Shown here one piece after another: positions 48,480 to 58,591 of a DNA stretch of 64,000 bases. This DNA is from Anaerolineae bacterium (GTDB lineage: Bacteria > Chloroflexota > Anaerolineae > Promineifilales > Promineifilaceae): assembly GCA_020848035.1 (NCBI GenBank), contig JADLAX010000078.1:1-64000 (forward strand), read 5' to 3'. Under the pieces are notes generated by a model. It was not told where the DNA came from. It saw only the letters and a program-made list of their open reading frames with translations, and did no database searches. The translations under genes were made by a program, and so were the position numbers. Every line of letters begins with the position of its first letter. Positions within the stretch are counted from its first letter, which is position 1.

Positions 48480-50387
48480 TCAGGTAATGGGAAGGGAAAT
48501 GTCGAAGGTTGTGCCCTGGCCGGGTTTGCTGTCAACGTAGATCGAACCGCCCAGGCCTTGAATGAAGTCGCGGGTCCAAAAGAGGCCAAAGCCCATGCCG
48601 GTGCCTGGTTTGGTGCTCCACCCCATCTCAAAAATGTGCGGCAGTTCTTCCGGGCGAATGCCCACGCCGGTGTCGCGCACCACAATTTGCAGCCGTTTGG
48701 GCGACTGCAAGCGGCTGGTGACCACCAGCGCCCCGGACTTTTTCTGGCCCAAGATCGCCTCATAGCCATTTTTCAGAATGACACGAAACGCTTCGCTGAG
48801 CATGTCGGGCGCGGTGTGGATGGCGGGCAAATCGTCGGCCAGGTCCAGGCGCAGCGTCAGGGTGCAGTCATGGGCGAGGGCGAGGGTGGTTTCGGTAACG
48901 GCCGTTTCCTCCAGCCGCCACTCGGGGAAAAGGTCACGCACCGCCCGGCGCAGGCAGGTGTTCACCACCACCGCCCGATCGACCTTTTGCTGCCACGGCT
49001 CGTGCAGACTGTCCAGCAGATGCATCGACTTTTCCACACGATCTACCATTTTGGCATTGATCGCGGCCAGCTCACCCTGCTCTTTATCTGAAAGGTCGTC
49101 GGCACTTTGCAGCAGCTGAAGATAGGTGCTGATGAGGCTCAGGTGGTTGCTCAGGCCGTGCACCGCCGCCGTGGCGCTGAAGGCCATCCGCCCAAACAGC
49201 GAGGCGATGTGGCGCTGCTCTTCCGCCTCGCGGTAGAGCCGGGCGTTGCGGATGCCCGCCGCCGCCTGCTGACCAAAGGTGGTCAAAAGGGAGGTTTCCC
49301 AGGAGGAAAAATGATCGCGCCGGGAAGCAACAAAGAGGTTGCCCACCACCTCATCTTCGACAAAAAAGGGCACGGCGATGACCTGGCGGATGCCCAACAT
49401 GCGCTGGGCAAAATCGGCCAGTGGTTTGCTGACAAACGGCCGTAACAAATCATACAAATGGTCTGAGGTGAGGAATTTTTGCGGACGGCCGTCGATACCC
49501 TTCACCGCGCGCACGCTCAGGTTGGCCTGGAAGCGCGGCTTATCCAAAAACACCACCGACTTCGGGCTGACGAGCGACATGCCCGCCTTACGCTCCAGGT
49601 GGGTCAGAATTTGCGGGGTGTCGTCCAGGGCGTAGGCTCGCACCGGCAGCGCGTTGCCGTTTTCCAGCGTCGCTACCATCGCTCCCTCGTAGCCCAGCTC
49701 CTGCACCACGGCATCCACCACGCTTTGCAGCACCTGGGTTTCGTCGGTCATGCGCGCCTGCAGGCCAAAGATGACCCGCTCCAGCGACTCCATCGCCGTT
49801 AAGCGATAGTTGTTCTGGATGGCGGCAGCGCCCAGACTGCCAAACGCTTCGAGGAAATCGCCATCGCGCCGGGTGAAACTGTCTTGCGACAAGGCCATGA
49901 TAGCCCCGACCACTTCGTTTTGCACCACCAGCGGCACGGCGATCACCTGGGTGATGTTGAGTTCGCGCTGGATTTCATCGGCGGTGGCCCGGTCGGTTAA
50001 CGGCCGTAACAAATCATACAATCGCTCGGAGACGAGGTGCTGCTGGCCTGGCTGCTGCAAAATGTTGGCGCTCACGCCGTTCACCGCGCTGACGCCCAGG
50101 TTGTAGCGGTGCCGGGCATCGTTGAGGTACATCAGCGCCTGGCCTGGCTCCAGGTGGACGTGGCTTTGGGCAAATACTTGCTGCAAACGGCCGTTGGGCA
50201 CGGTAAAAGCCGAGGCGCGCACGTACAGCCCCATGTCATTTTCCACGGTAGCTGCCAGGGCACCTAAACAGCCCAGCCGGTTTACCACGTCATCCACAAT
50301 TTGCTGCAAAACGGATTGAAGGCGGGGTGAAACGTGGCTATGATGTTTGCGATTCAGTTGTAACACGGCTTTCCTTTCCCTTGCCAT
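48480..50387 (-). CDS. Multi-GAF sensor histidine kinase
   Basis: GAF-like repeats; IVVRDTGVGIRPEELPHIFEMGWSTKPGTGMGFGLFWTRDFIQGLGGSI HATPase. Confidence 0.88.
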   Translation of the reverse strand: MARERKAVLQLNRKHHSHVSPRLQSVLQQIVDDVVNRLGCLGALAATVENDMGLYVRASAFTVPNGRLQQVFAQSHVHLEPGQALMYLNDARHRYNLGVSAVNGVSANILQQPGQQHLVSERLYDLLRPLTDRATADEIQRELNITQVIAVPLVVQNEVVGAIMALSQDSFTRRDGDFLEAFGSLGAAAIQNNYRLTAMESLERVIFGLQARMTDETQVLQSVVDAVVQELGYEGAMVATLENGNALPVRAYALDDTPQILTHLERKAGMSLVSPKSVVFLDKPRFQANLSVRAVKGIDGRPQKFLTSDHLYDLLRPFVSKPLADFAQRMLGIRQVIAVPFFVEDEVVGNLFVASRRDHFSSWETSLLTTFGQQAAAGIRNARLYREAEEQRHIASLFGRMAFSATAAVHGLSNHLSLISTYLQLLQSADDLSDKEQGELAAINAKMVDRVEKSMHLLDSLHEPWQQKVDRAVVVNTCLRRAVRDLFPEWRLEETAVTETTLALAHDCTLTLRLDLADDLPAIHTAPDMLSEAFRVILKNGYEAILGQKKSGALVVTSRLQSPKRLQIVVRDTGVGIRPEELPHIFEMGWSTKPGTGMGFGLFWTRDFIQGLGGSIYVDSKPGQGTTFDISLPIT

Positions 50388-50499
50388 TTAGGCAAGACAC
50401 TTGCCATTTGGGCAAGACACTTGCCATTTGGGCAAGGCACTTGCCATTTGGGCAAGACACTTGCCTGCTGCGCAAGACACTTGCCGGGTGCGCAAGGTG
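50380..50499. repeat. Six-unit tandem array of 20-bp hairpins (CTTGCCATTTGGGCAAGACA)
   Basis: Six consecutive 20-mers, each with CTTGC/GCAAG arms; overlaps the kinase start codon. Confidence 0.92.
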
Positions 50500-50739
50500 C
50501 AGGGCGCAAAATTCCGCTGCGAAGATCACACAAGGCGGTGCCCTTTCCACTACGGGCTCATTGTAACGATTCCACCCCAACTCGCAGTAAAAAAGAAGCA
50601 AAAAGCGGGCAATTAGGAGCTTTTTCCTAGCTGCCCGCGACTGTTGTTAGAAGTTTCGTGAGAAATTGGCTAGTTCTGGTTAGCGGTGAACCGAAATCGC
50701 CTGATTACCGCCCACCGATTACCGATTACTGATCACCGT

Positions 50740-51882
50740 CTACGGCCGTTGCAAAATATGGGTCACAATCGTCGCGCCGCTGCCGCCAATGTTTTGTGTC
50801 ATGGCGATTTTGGCGTCGGGGATTTGCGCCGCGCCCGCATCGCCGCGCAGCTGGAGGGTGGCCTCGGCCAGCTGGTACAGCCCGGTAGCCCCCACGGGAT
50901 GCCCCCGCGCCTTCAGCCCGCCCATGGTGCAGATGGGAATACGGCCGTCCGGGAAAATCGCCCCCTCTTGCGCCAATCGTACCCCCTGCCCGCGCTCGGC
51001 AAAGCCGGTGGCTTCCAGCGACAGGGCGGCCATGACGCTGAAGGCATCGTGCAGTTCAAACAGGTCAATGTCCTGCGGGCCGACGCCGGCCTGGGCATAC
51101 GCTCGCTGCGCCGACAGCTCGGCGGCGGTCAGCCAGAGCAGGTCGTGCCGGTCGTGCACCGCCAGCGTATCCGTGGCCGAAGCCGACCCGGTAATGCGCA
51201 CCGCCTGGGGTGCTTTGTCGGCGGGTACCAGCAGCAGCGCCGCCGCGCCATCGCCAATGGGCGAGGCGTCGAACAGGCTGATGGGATCGGCCACGATGCG
51301 CCCCTTGTCGTAAATGCGCTGGGTGATGGGTTCCTGGAACATGGCATTGGGATTTTTGGCCCCGTTGCTGTGGGCGTTCAGGGCAAAGGGGGCAAAGTCG
51401 GGGCGCTGGTAGCCGTACTCGTGCATGTACCGGCGCATGATCAGCGCATTCAGCCCAACAAAGGTGACGCCGTGAATGATTTCGTAATCGGCATCGGCGG
51501 CGGTGGTGAGGGCGGCGGTGGTCTCTTTGAACACCGTCTCGGTCATCTTCTCCACGCCAATGACGAGCACGGCATCCAGCTCGCCGCTGGCCACGGCCAG
51601 CAAGCCCTGGCGCATGGCCGACCCGGCCGAGCCACAGGCGGCTTCCATTTTCACGGCTTCCACACCGTGCTGGTTTAAATGATCGGCAATGAGAGCACCC
51701 AGCTGCATTTGCTGGTTGAGCAGGCCGCTGGTCATGTTGCCGACGTAGATGGCATCAACGCGCTCGACTCCGGCGTCTTGCATGGCAGCACGACCGGCGG
51801 CCACAGCCAGCTGGCGAATCGATCGATCCCACTGCTCGCGAACGGCCGTTTGCCCCACGCCTAAAATGGCTACTTCACGCAT
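50740..51882 (-). CDS. Thiolase family protein (acetyl-CoA acetyltransferase-like)
   Basis: MREVAILGVGQTAV; KMEAACGSAGSAMRQGL; ELHDAFSVMAAL; CTMGGLKARGHPVGATG. Confidence 0.88.
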   Translation of the reverse strand: MREVAILGVGQTAVREQWDRSIRQLAVAAGRAAMQDAGVERVDAIYVGNMTSGLLNQQMQLGALIADHLNQHGVEAVKMEAACGSAGSAMRQGLLAVASGELDAVLVIGVEKMTETVFKETTAALTTAADADYEIIHGVTFVGLNALIMRRYMHEYGYQRPDFAPFALNAHSNGAKNPNAMFQEPITQRIYDKGRIVADPISLFDASPIGDGAAALLLVPADKAPQAVRITGSASATDTLAVHDRHDLLWLTAAELSAQRAYAQAGVGPQDIDLFELHDAFSVMAALSLEATGFAERGQGVRLAQEGAIFPDGRIPICTMGGLKARGHPVGATGLYQLAEATLQLRGDAGAAQIPDAKIAMTQNIGGSGATIVTHILQRP

Positions 51883-51907
51883 AAAAGTCTCCGTAGTGGT
51901 TAGTTTG

Positions 51908-51953
51908 TTAGTGGCTGGTGGCTGGCTTTCACGAGCCACTAACCACCAGCCAC
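51908..51953. repeat. Word-repeat hairpin (TTAGTGGCTGGTGGCTGG / CCACTAACCACCAGCCAC)
   Basis: Complementary arms; related words at 53258-53307. Confidence 0.75.
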
Positions 51954-52057
51954 AAAAATCAAAAAGAGCTGGACTCTCAATCGAATCCAGCTCTGAGTAT
52001 CTTGCCATTTTGCCGCCAGAAACTATCAGAAAGGGTGCTGGCGGCTCTCAAATGGTG

Positions 52058-53134
52058 TCAGTTTACGTGAATGGTGTGGGTCCAGTTGAAGCGGTCGGGG
52101 AGACGGCCGTATTGAATCCCCGTCAGCTCATCATACAAATGTTTAGACACCGGCCCTGGCTGGTTGTCATTGATGACGTACGCCTCATCCTTGAAGCCAA
52201 ACTTGCCAACGGGAGCGATGACCGCGGCCGTACCGCAGCCAAACACCTCGGTAATCTTGCCGCTCTGCACGTCGGCCAGCATCTGGTGCACGTCTACCGG
52301 CTCCTCGGCCACTTCGTAGCCCAAATCGCGCCCCAACTCGATGACCGATTTACGGGTGATGCCGGGCAGGATGGAGCCAGTCAGCGGCGGGGTGACGATC
52401 TTGCGGCCTTCGTAGACAAAACAGATGTTCATCGCGCCTACCTCTTCCACGGTGCGGCCTTCGATGGCGTCCAGCCAGAGCACCTGGGAGTACCCTTTTT
52501 GTTTGGCCTGCTCGCCGACGTACAGGCTGGCGGCATAGTTGCCGCCCGTTTTGGCGTCGCCCACACCGCCGCGCACCGCCCGGCGGTAGGTGTCGGAGAT
52601 GTAAACGGGCACGGGGTTGAAGCCACCTTTGAAGTAGGCACCCACTGGCCCCACGATGACATAGTGCAGGTAGCTGCTGCTGGCGTGCACACCCAGGGCG
52701 GCGTCGGTGGCAATCATGGTGGGGCGAATGTAGAGGCTGGCCCCGGCGGCCGCAGGCACCCATTCATGCTCCAGCTCGATGAGCTTGATGATGGCGTTGA
52801 GATGATCTTCTTCGTCGACCACGGCCATGGACATGCGGCGGGCGGAGTTGTTGAAGCGCTTCATGTTTTCCCACGGCCGAAACAGGTTTATGTGGCCATC
52901 GGCGCGGCGGTACGCTTTGGTGCCTTCGAAGATTTCCTGAGCGTAATGGAAAACGGCCGTTGACGGCGGCAGGCTAAAGTTCTCGTACGGGCCAATTTTG
53001 GCGTCGTGCCACCCTTGCTCTGGAGTGTACTTCTGGCTAAACATCCGGTTGGAAAATTTATTGCCAAAACCAAAATCGTCGGTTGGGGGCGTTTTTAGAG
53101 CGATCGGGTCCAGTTCAACTACTTCAATTTCCAT
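52058..53134 (-). CDS. ilvE: Branched-chain amino acid aminotransferase
   Basis: FGNKFSNRMFSQKYTPEQGWHDAKIGPYENFSLPPSTAVFHYAQEIFEGTKAYR; LPGITRKSVIELGRDLGYEV. Confidence 0.92.
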   Translation of the reverse strand: MEIEVVELDPIALKTPPTDDFGFGNKFSNRMFSQKYTPEQGWHDAKIGPYENFSLPPSTAVFHYAQEIFEGTKAYRRADGHINLFRPWENMKRFNNSARRMSMAVVDEEDHLNAIIKLIELEHEWVPAAAGASLYIRPTMIATDAALGVHASSSYLHYVIVGPVGAYFKGGFNPVPVYISDTYRRAVRGGVGDAKTGGNYAASLYVGEQAKQKGYSQVLWLDAIEGRTVEEVGAMNICFVYEGRKIVTPPLTGSILPGITRKSVIELGRDLGYEVAEEPVDVHQMLADVQSGKITEVFGCGTAAVIAPVGKFGFKDEAYVINDNQPGPVSKHLYDELTGIQYGRLPDRFNWTHTIHVN

Positions 53135-53474
53135 TGTTATCTCCTTCGAAAATAAGCCGCGGATTGCGCGGATTAACGCGGATTAAATCTGTGAAAATCC
53201 GTGTTCTTTTCATTCATGGTGTTGAGCCTGCGCTCATGAAGTCTCCTGTGCCAGGGTGGCTGGTGGTTGGTGGCTAGTAAGAGCAACCAGCCACGAACCA
53301 CTAATACAGTCCGGCGGAAATCCACATAACGTTATTATGACAAGTTGCCGGACTGTTTAAGTATTGCGCCTTCGTCAATAACCTTAGGCGAACTTTCGGG
53401 GCGCAATACTAGCCACCCCCATCTTTTCTTATTGGCGGGATTGTACTTGCATTTGGCAGATGATCCACCTGCTT

Positions 53475-53957
53475 TTAGCGTGATGCATCCGGGCCGAAGA
53501 GGTGGCTGAGGCGCTGTTTGTACTCCTCGTAGTCGGTGAGCTGGCGAGGGTAGCTGGTGTGCATCAGGGGCGAGGTGATGAGGAAATCGGCCGTGGTGCG
53601 GTTGGTGGCCACGGGGATGTTCCACACGGTCGCCAGGCGCAGCAGCGCCTTCACGTCCGGGTCGTGGGGCTGGGCTTGCAGCGGGTCCCAGAAAAAGATG
53701 AGGGTATCAATTTCACCCTCAGCAATTTTGGCCCCGATTTGCTGGTCGCCGCCCAGCGGGCCGCTCATCAGCTTGGTGATTTCCAGGCCCAGCTCAGTTT
53801 CCAGCAGCCAGCCGGTGGTGCCAGAAGCGTACAGGGTATGCTGTTGCAGCACATCCAGATTGTACCTGGCCCAGACGAGCAAATCATCCTTCTTATGATC
53901 GTGGGCCACCAGGGCAATTTTTTTACGCGCGGCCATGAGCAGTTCTTGCTGTGCCAT
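53475..53957 (-). CDS. mgsA: Methylglyoxal synthase
   Basis: [20 protein letters not shown]...[41 protein letters not shown]. Confidence 0.93.
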   Translation of the reverse strand: MAQQELLMAARKKIALVAHDHKKDDLLVWARYNLDVLQQHTLYASGTTGWLLETELGLEITKLMSGPLGGDQQIGAKIAEGEIDTLIFFWDPLQAQPHDPDVKALLRLATVWNIPVATNRTTADFLITSPLMHTSYPRQLTDYEEYKQRLSHLFGPDASR

Positions 53958-54074
53958 TTTTTCTCCTAATGTCGTGGTGGCTGGCAACCATCCGTCACCC
54001 GCTGCCACTGCGCCAATCATTTTGTGGCGTAGTTGTACCGAATGCCACGCCTTTTGCCAACGTGTGGGAGGGGA

Positions 54075-57000
54075 TTACGGCCGTTCCTCACTCGGGGCCA
54101 CCGGCAAATAAACCGAAAACTGCGTCCCTTCATCCAGCTTACTGCTCACTTCGATTTGCCCCTGGTGCAATTCCACAATCTCCTTGACGATAGCCAGCCC
54201 CAGCCCAGTGCCAGGAATGTTCGACTGGCCCGTGCGCTGGCCGCGATAAAAGCGGTCAAATAGATGGGGCAGCTCCTCTTCATCAATGCCAATGCCATCA
54301 TCGGAAACGCACAGACAGACCAGAGACTCACTGTGTAAAAACGTCTCCACCACAATTCGGCCGCCAGCCAGGTTGTAGTTGATGGCGTTGGCCACCAAAT
54401 TGTTGACCAACTGCGACAGCTGCGTCTGGTTACCCCACACCAGGGGCAAATCCGGCCCAAACTGACCCGTTATTTGTAAGCCAAACCCCTCGGCACGGGC
54501 CTGGTGCCCCAGCAAAATTTCTTCCACAACCTGGTTGAGCGCCACCGGCCCTAGCTCCAGGTTGGGTGCACCAATCTCCAGGCGAGATAAACCCAGGGTC
54601 GCATTGACCAGATCGGTCAGGCGGGCTGCCTGCTGCTGCAGCACCGTGATGTAATGTGCATGTTTGTCGGGATTGCCGTGCTGGAGCAAATCGATGTAAA
54701 TGCTGAGGTTGGCAATGGGTGTACGCAGTTCGTGCGAGACGTCGGCAATAAACTTGGTTTTGAGTTTGTCCAGCTCTTGCAGCCGTTCGTTGGCCGTCTC
54801 CAGGTCGTAGGTGCGGCTGGCGACACGCGCTTCCAGGGTTTGCATAACGTACAGCCGCTGCAAACCGTTGGCGACAATGTTGCACATCGCCTTGAGGGTG
54901 CGAATTTCATCGTCGGCAAACTCATAGACCTTGTCCAACCCCAGGTGGATGACGCCCAAGATACCCTCTTCGCTGGTGAGCGGCAGGGCAATGGTGGAGC
55001 GTACCTGGGTAAGAGAGTCTACGGGTTCGCCGGGCACGGTTTCGTGCTGGGGATCGGTGTTGATGTTGAGGCTAACATACGGCTGCCCGGTTTGGGCGAC
55101 ATGGCCCGTAATGCCCACACCCAGGGGGTACGCAATGCCGTTGTCGTAAAAGTCGGTGGGGTAGCTGGCCTGGGAGACAACGGCCGTTCCTGTCTCGTTC
55201 AAAAGAAAAGCCACCCCTACCCGTGCCGACAAAATATCCACCATCGCCTGAAGCACCGCCTGCAAAATCACCGGCACCGTCTCGGAAGAGCGCAGCGCCG
55301 CCGAGACGGTGCTGAGCGCTTCCAGCTCGGTCACGCGGCGCTGAATTTCGGTGAAGAGCTGAGCGTGCTGTAAGGCCAGCGTGGCCTGGCTGGCAAACGC
55401 CGTCAACCATTCTTCATGGCGACGCTGGTAAAAATTCGCTTCGTATTTATCGACCATCAAAAAGGCAATTGGGGTGTCACCCACCACCAGGGGCACCCCC
55501 AGCCAGGATTTCACCTTCCCCACAAGTGACTGCCATGCTGGATTTTTGGTGGTATTGGTAATGAGCAACGGCCGTTTCGTTTCATACATCGTGCGCATCG
55601 TGGACATCTGCTGAATCTGCAAACGATCAATCTCGTTCAGCGTTCGGACTTCATCAGGCAAGAGCTGGTCGGCGGCAAAATGACGGCGGCGCACAATAAC
55701 GGCCTCATCATTTTCGACAAGCGCAAAATTGGCCATGTCATAAGGAATCACCCGCCCTATTTCCTCCAAAATGCGGTCCAAAATTTGCTCAAAGTCCAGC
55801 GTACTGGTCAGGGTTTGGCTGGCTGCTTGCAGCGCTTCCAACAAAACTCGCTGCTCTTTTTCAGCCGCCAACAGGTAATTTTTGAAGATGGCCAGCGACA
55901 GCTGCCGGGCAATTTGAACCCCTAAAGTGATCTCCTCCTGGGTAAACGTGCGCGGCCGCTTAAAACCTACGATCAATACACCCACATACTGCTCATCGGC
56001 CACCATGGGCAGGGCCAGCAAGCTGCGCGATGGCAGCAGGCTCCCTTTACCTGCCAGGTAGGGTGATTCAAGCACATTTTCAACCACCAATACCTGTCGG
56101 CTGCGCTGCACCTCGGCAGAAATGGAAACTTCACCTTCTTCCCGGTGCACCGACAAATACGGTTCGGTGCTCTCGCCATAGGCAATAACTGGCCGGGAGC
56201 GCTGCTCTCCTTCATCCCACAGCGAAATGTAGCAGTGATCGGCGGCAAACAACCCCACCAACCGGCTGGCCAGCACCGAAAGCGTGGTCTCAAAATCCTC
56301 AGGGCTGATGGCGGCCTGGGTAATATCGTTGAGCAGCGCCTGGTTGTAGGCCGACTGCTCGATCGTTTTGTGGGTTTCGGTGATGTAAGCCTGGGTGCGC
56401 CGCTCGACGGTTAAATCTTCCAGGGAACAGGAGAGGCCGAGAAAAATGCGGTTATTGTCGTATACTGGGCGAATGGCCAGCAGCAGCCAGGTTTTGACGG
56501 CAGATTCAGCCAAACGGCCGTCACCCACCACAATTTCTTGCTGGTAACTCTGCTCAGGATATTGCTGAACGGCCGTAGCCAACTGCGCCAGCTCAGCCCC
56601 ATTGGCCACGTCCGGCATCAACCGTTTTAACAGGTCGCCAAACGTGAGCGTTTGTTTATCTTGCAGCAGTTGAATGGGCAGGTGGCGCAGCGAAAAAGCA
56701 TTGGCATCTACCAGCACCAGCTGCTCGTCAAACACCAGCAGGCCGATAGTTACCGTATCCACCACCTGCTTCATCGCCAGCTGCATCGGCGAAAAGAAGC
56801 GATAGGTGCTCACCACCCAGGCCGCGCCCGCCGCTGCAAAAACGGGGGTCAGCATGTTACGCAGCGCCGGAGGCAAATTGAACCAGGGCAGGTACAGCAG
56901 CAAGACCCCCATGAAAAAGAGCAGCAAAACCCAGGCGGCCCGCCGCAGTCGCTCCGGCAGCAGCGGGGTAAAAGCAAACCAGCCAATGGGCAGAATCAGC

Positions 57001-57494
57001 AGGGCGTTAAACAAGGAGATGCAAAGCGTGTAAAAAATGGGGCCGAGACGGCCGTTTAATACCCGATTCACCGACACGTACCCCCCGGCGTACTGCTCCG
57101 GATCAAAGCGGAAAAACCAGCCAATGCCCGTTAGCCAATCGAGGACACCGACCAGCAGTACCACGCCCAGCAGCAGCAGCAGCGGCCCAGACAGCCAGCG
57201 CGTCAGCCGGTGCTGCGGCACAAAGGCGTTAAACAACAACAGCCAGAGCAGCGGCCCAGACAACAACATAGTCAGCGCGTGCGCCCGTGAAGCGCTGTAA
57301 ATGCTGACCACATCGTTCGTTGTGCTCACCACCAAAATGTTGTAGCTGCTTACCGTCAGCGTGAACATATACAAGGCAAACAGCTGGTTGCTGCGCTGCT
57401 TTGGCTGGAGCATCAGAATATACATCATCAGCACAAGCTCAATACTAATGATGACAAACGCGGATAGATAAAATATGGAAGTAGAGGTCATGTA
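54075..57494 (-). CDS. Hybrid-length sensor histidine kinase: 7TM N-term, PAS, multiple GAF, HisKA, HATPase
   Basis: N-terminal TM helices; FIADVSHELRTPIANLSIYIDLL; NNLVANAINYN; VSDDGIGIDEEELPHLFDRFYRG; GTGLGLAIVKEIVELH. Confidence 0.9.
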   Translation of the reverse strand, partial: YMTSTSIFYLSAFVIISIELVLMMYILMLQPKQRSNQLFALYMFTLTVSSYNILVVSTTNDVVSIYSASRAHALTMLLSGPLLWLLLFNAFVPQHRLTRWLSGPLLLLLGVVLLVGVLDWLTGIGWFFRFDPEQYAGGYVSVNRVLNGRLGPIFYTLCISLFNALLILPIGWFAFTPLLPERLRRAAWVLLLFFMGVLLLYLPWFNLPPALRNMLTPVFAAAGAAWVVSTYRFFSPMQLAMKQVVDTVTIGLLVFDEQLVLVDANAFSLRHLPIQLLQDKQTLTFGDLLKRLMPDVANGAELAQLATAVQQYPEQSYQQEIVVGDGRLAESAVKTWLLLAIRPVYDNNRIFLGLSCSLEDLTVERRTQAYITETHKTIEQSAYNQALLNDITQAAISPEDFETTLSVLASRLVGLFAADHCYISLWDEGEQRSRPVIAYGESTEPYLSVHREEGEVSISAEVQRSRQVLVVENVLESPYLAGKGSLLPSRSLLALPMVADEQYVGVLIVGFKRPRTFTQEEITLGVQIARQLSLAIFKNYLLAAEKEQRVLLEALQAASQTLTSTLDFEQILDRILEEIGRVIPYDMANFALVENDEAVIVRRRHFAADQLLPDEVRTLNEIDRLQIQQMSTMRTMYETKRPLLITNTTKNPAWQSLVGKVKSWLGVPLVVGDTPIAFLMVDKYEANFYQRRHEEWLTAFASQATLALQHAQLFTEIQRRVTELEALSTVSAALRSSETVPVILQAVLQAMVDILSARVGVAFLLNETGTAVVSQASYPTDFYDNGIAYPLGVGITGHVAQTGQPYVSLNINTDPQHETVPGEPVDSLTQVRSTIALPLTSEEGILGVIHLGLDKVYEFADDEIRTLKAMCNIVANGLQRLYVMQTLEARVASRTYDLETANERLQELDKLKTKFIADVSHELRTPIANLSIYIDLLQHGNPDKHAHYITVLQQQAARLTDLVNATLGLSRLEIGAPNLELGPVALNQVVEEILLGHQARAEGFGLQITGQFGPDLPLVWGNQTQLSQLVNNLVANAINYNLAGGRIVVETFLHSESLVCLCVSDDGIGIDEEELPHLFDRFYRGQRTGQSNIPGTGLGLAIVKEIVELHQGQIEVSSKLDEGTQFSVYLPVAPSEERP

Positions 57495-57706
57495 TTTTTG
57501 GGAAATCAGCCACCGTCTGAATTGGGCTGGCTGGAAAATCAACCCCTGGTTGCAACAAACGGCCGCTCACTCAATCTAAATGGATTATAACATCGTCATT
57601 CAACATTCTCTGCTCTCATTTTGTCAATCCAGTTTTCGCCTGTAGCCCATTGGTAACCTGAAATGCGGCGCTTGCCGGGTGAGGCGGCATTGCTTATGAT
57701 GGAAGC

Positions 57707-58465
57707 ATGTATCCGATTTGGGGGCGCTTAGGCCCTTTTTTTGTCTACGGCTACACGGCCGTATTTGCCGTCGGCCTGCTGTTAACCTGGGGCCTTATGC
57801 ATTGGCAGGCTGGCAAAACAACGCTGCCTCGCTGGCCCGATGCCGCTTTGGCGGCGCTGCTCACCGGCTGGATGGGGGCGCGGCTGGGCTTCCTCTGGCT
57901 CAACTGGGGCTATTTTATGGAACGGCCGTCTGAACTCACCCATCTCTGGCAGGGCGGACAAACCGCTTACGGGGCACTTAGCGGCGGGCTGCTGGGGCTG
58001 GGATTGTGGTGCTGGTGGCAGAAACGGCCGTTCCTGCCCACCGCCGCCTTCTTTGCCCCCGGCCTGCTGCTGCTCATCACCACTGGCTGGGCGGCGTGCT
58101 GGGTAGAGGGCTGCGCCTACGGCCAGACAACGCTGCTTGGTCCGTTCTCGGCCAACCTGCCCGACCAATACGGCGTGTTTGCCGTGCGCACCCAGACCCA
58201 ACTGCTGGGCGTGGCGTTAAACCTGCTGGCGCTGGCCGTTGTGCTGCTGTGGCAAAAGCGGTGGGGGAACGGCCGTCTCTTCCCCCTCACCCTGCTGCTG
58301 GCCAACCTCATCCACCTCGGCCTCACCTTCCTGCGCGGCGATGCGGCCCCGCGGCTGGCAGGCTGGCGGCTGGACAGCTGGCTGGCCCTGCTGTTCGCCA
58401 TTGTTGGATTATTGCTGCTACAATACGGCCGTCAAAAAAGCAAGCAAGGGGCACGTGGCAAGTAG
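57707..58465 (+). CDS. Prolipoprotein diacylglyceryl transferase (Lgt)-like membrane protein
   Basis: GPFFVYGYTAVFAVGLLLTWGL; LTGWMGARLGFLWLNWGYF; GGQTAYGALSGGLLG; CWVEGCAYG. Confidence 0.75.
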   Translation: MYPIWGRLGPFFVYGYTAVFAVGLLLTWGLMHWQAGKTTLPRWPDAALAALLTGWMGARLGFLWLNWGYFMERPSELTHLWQGGQTAYGALSGGLLGLGLWCWWQKRPFLPTAAFFAPGLLLLITTGWAACWVEGCAYGQTTLLGPFSANLPDQYGVFAVRTQTQLLGVALNLLALAVVLLWQKRWGNGRLFPLTLLLANLIHLGLTFLRGDAAPRLAGWRLDSWLALLFAIVGLLLLQYGRQKSKQGARGK

Positions 58466-58490
58466 CATGTAACCTTCGCACCAGGCACAC

Positions 58491-58583
58491 TTGCAACCTG
58501 CAACCTGCAACCTGCAACCTGCAACCTGCAACCTGCAACCTGCAACCTGCAACCTGCACATCTGCAACTTGCACACCTGCAAC
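58491..58583. repeat. 7-bp tandem repeat (CAACCTG)n
   Basis: About nine consecutive copies, then degenerate ones, directly upstream of the next CDS. Confidence 0.95.
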
Positions 58584-58591
58584 CAAAACCT

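Noticed and set aside
50380-50499. Possible CRISPR array
   Set aside because: 20-bp units are directly adjacent with no unique spacers, and no cas genes are present.
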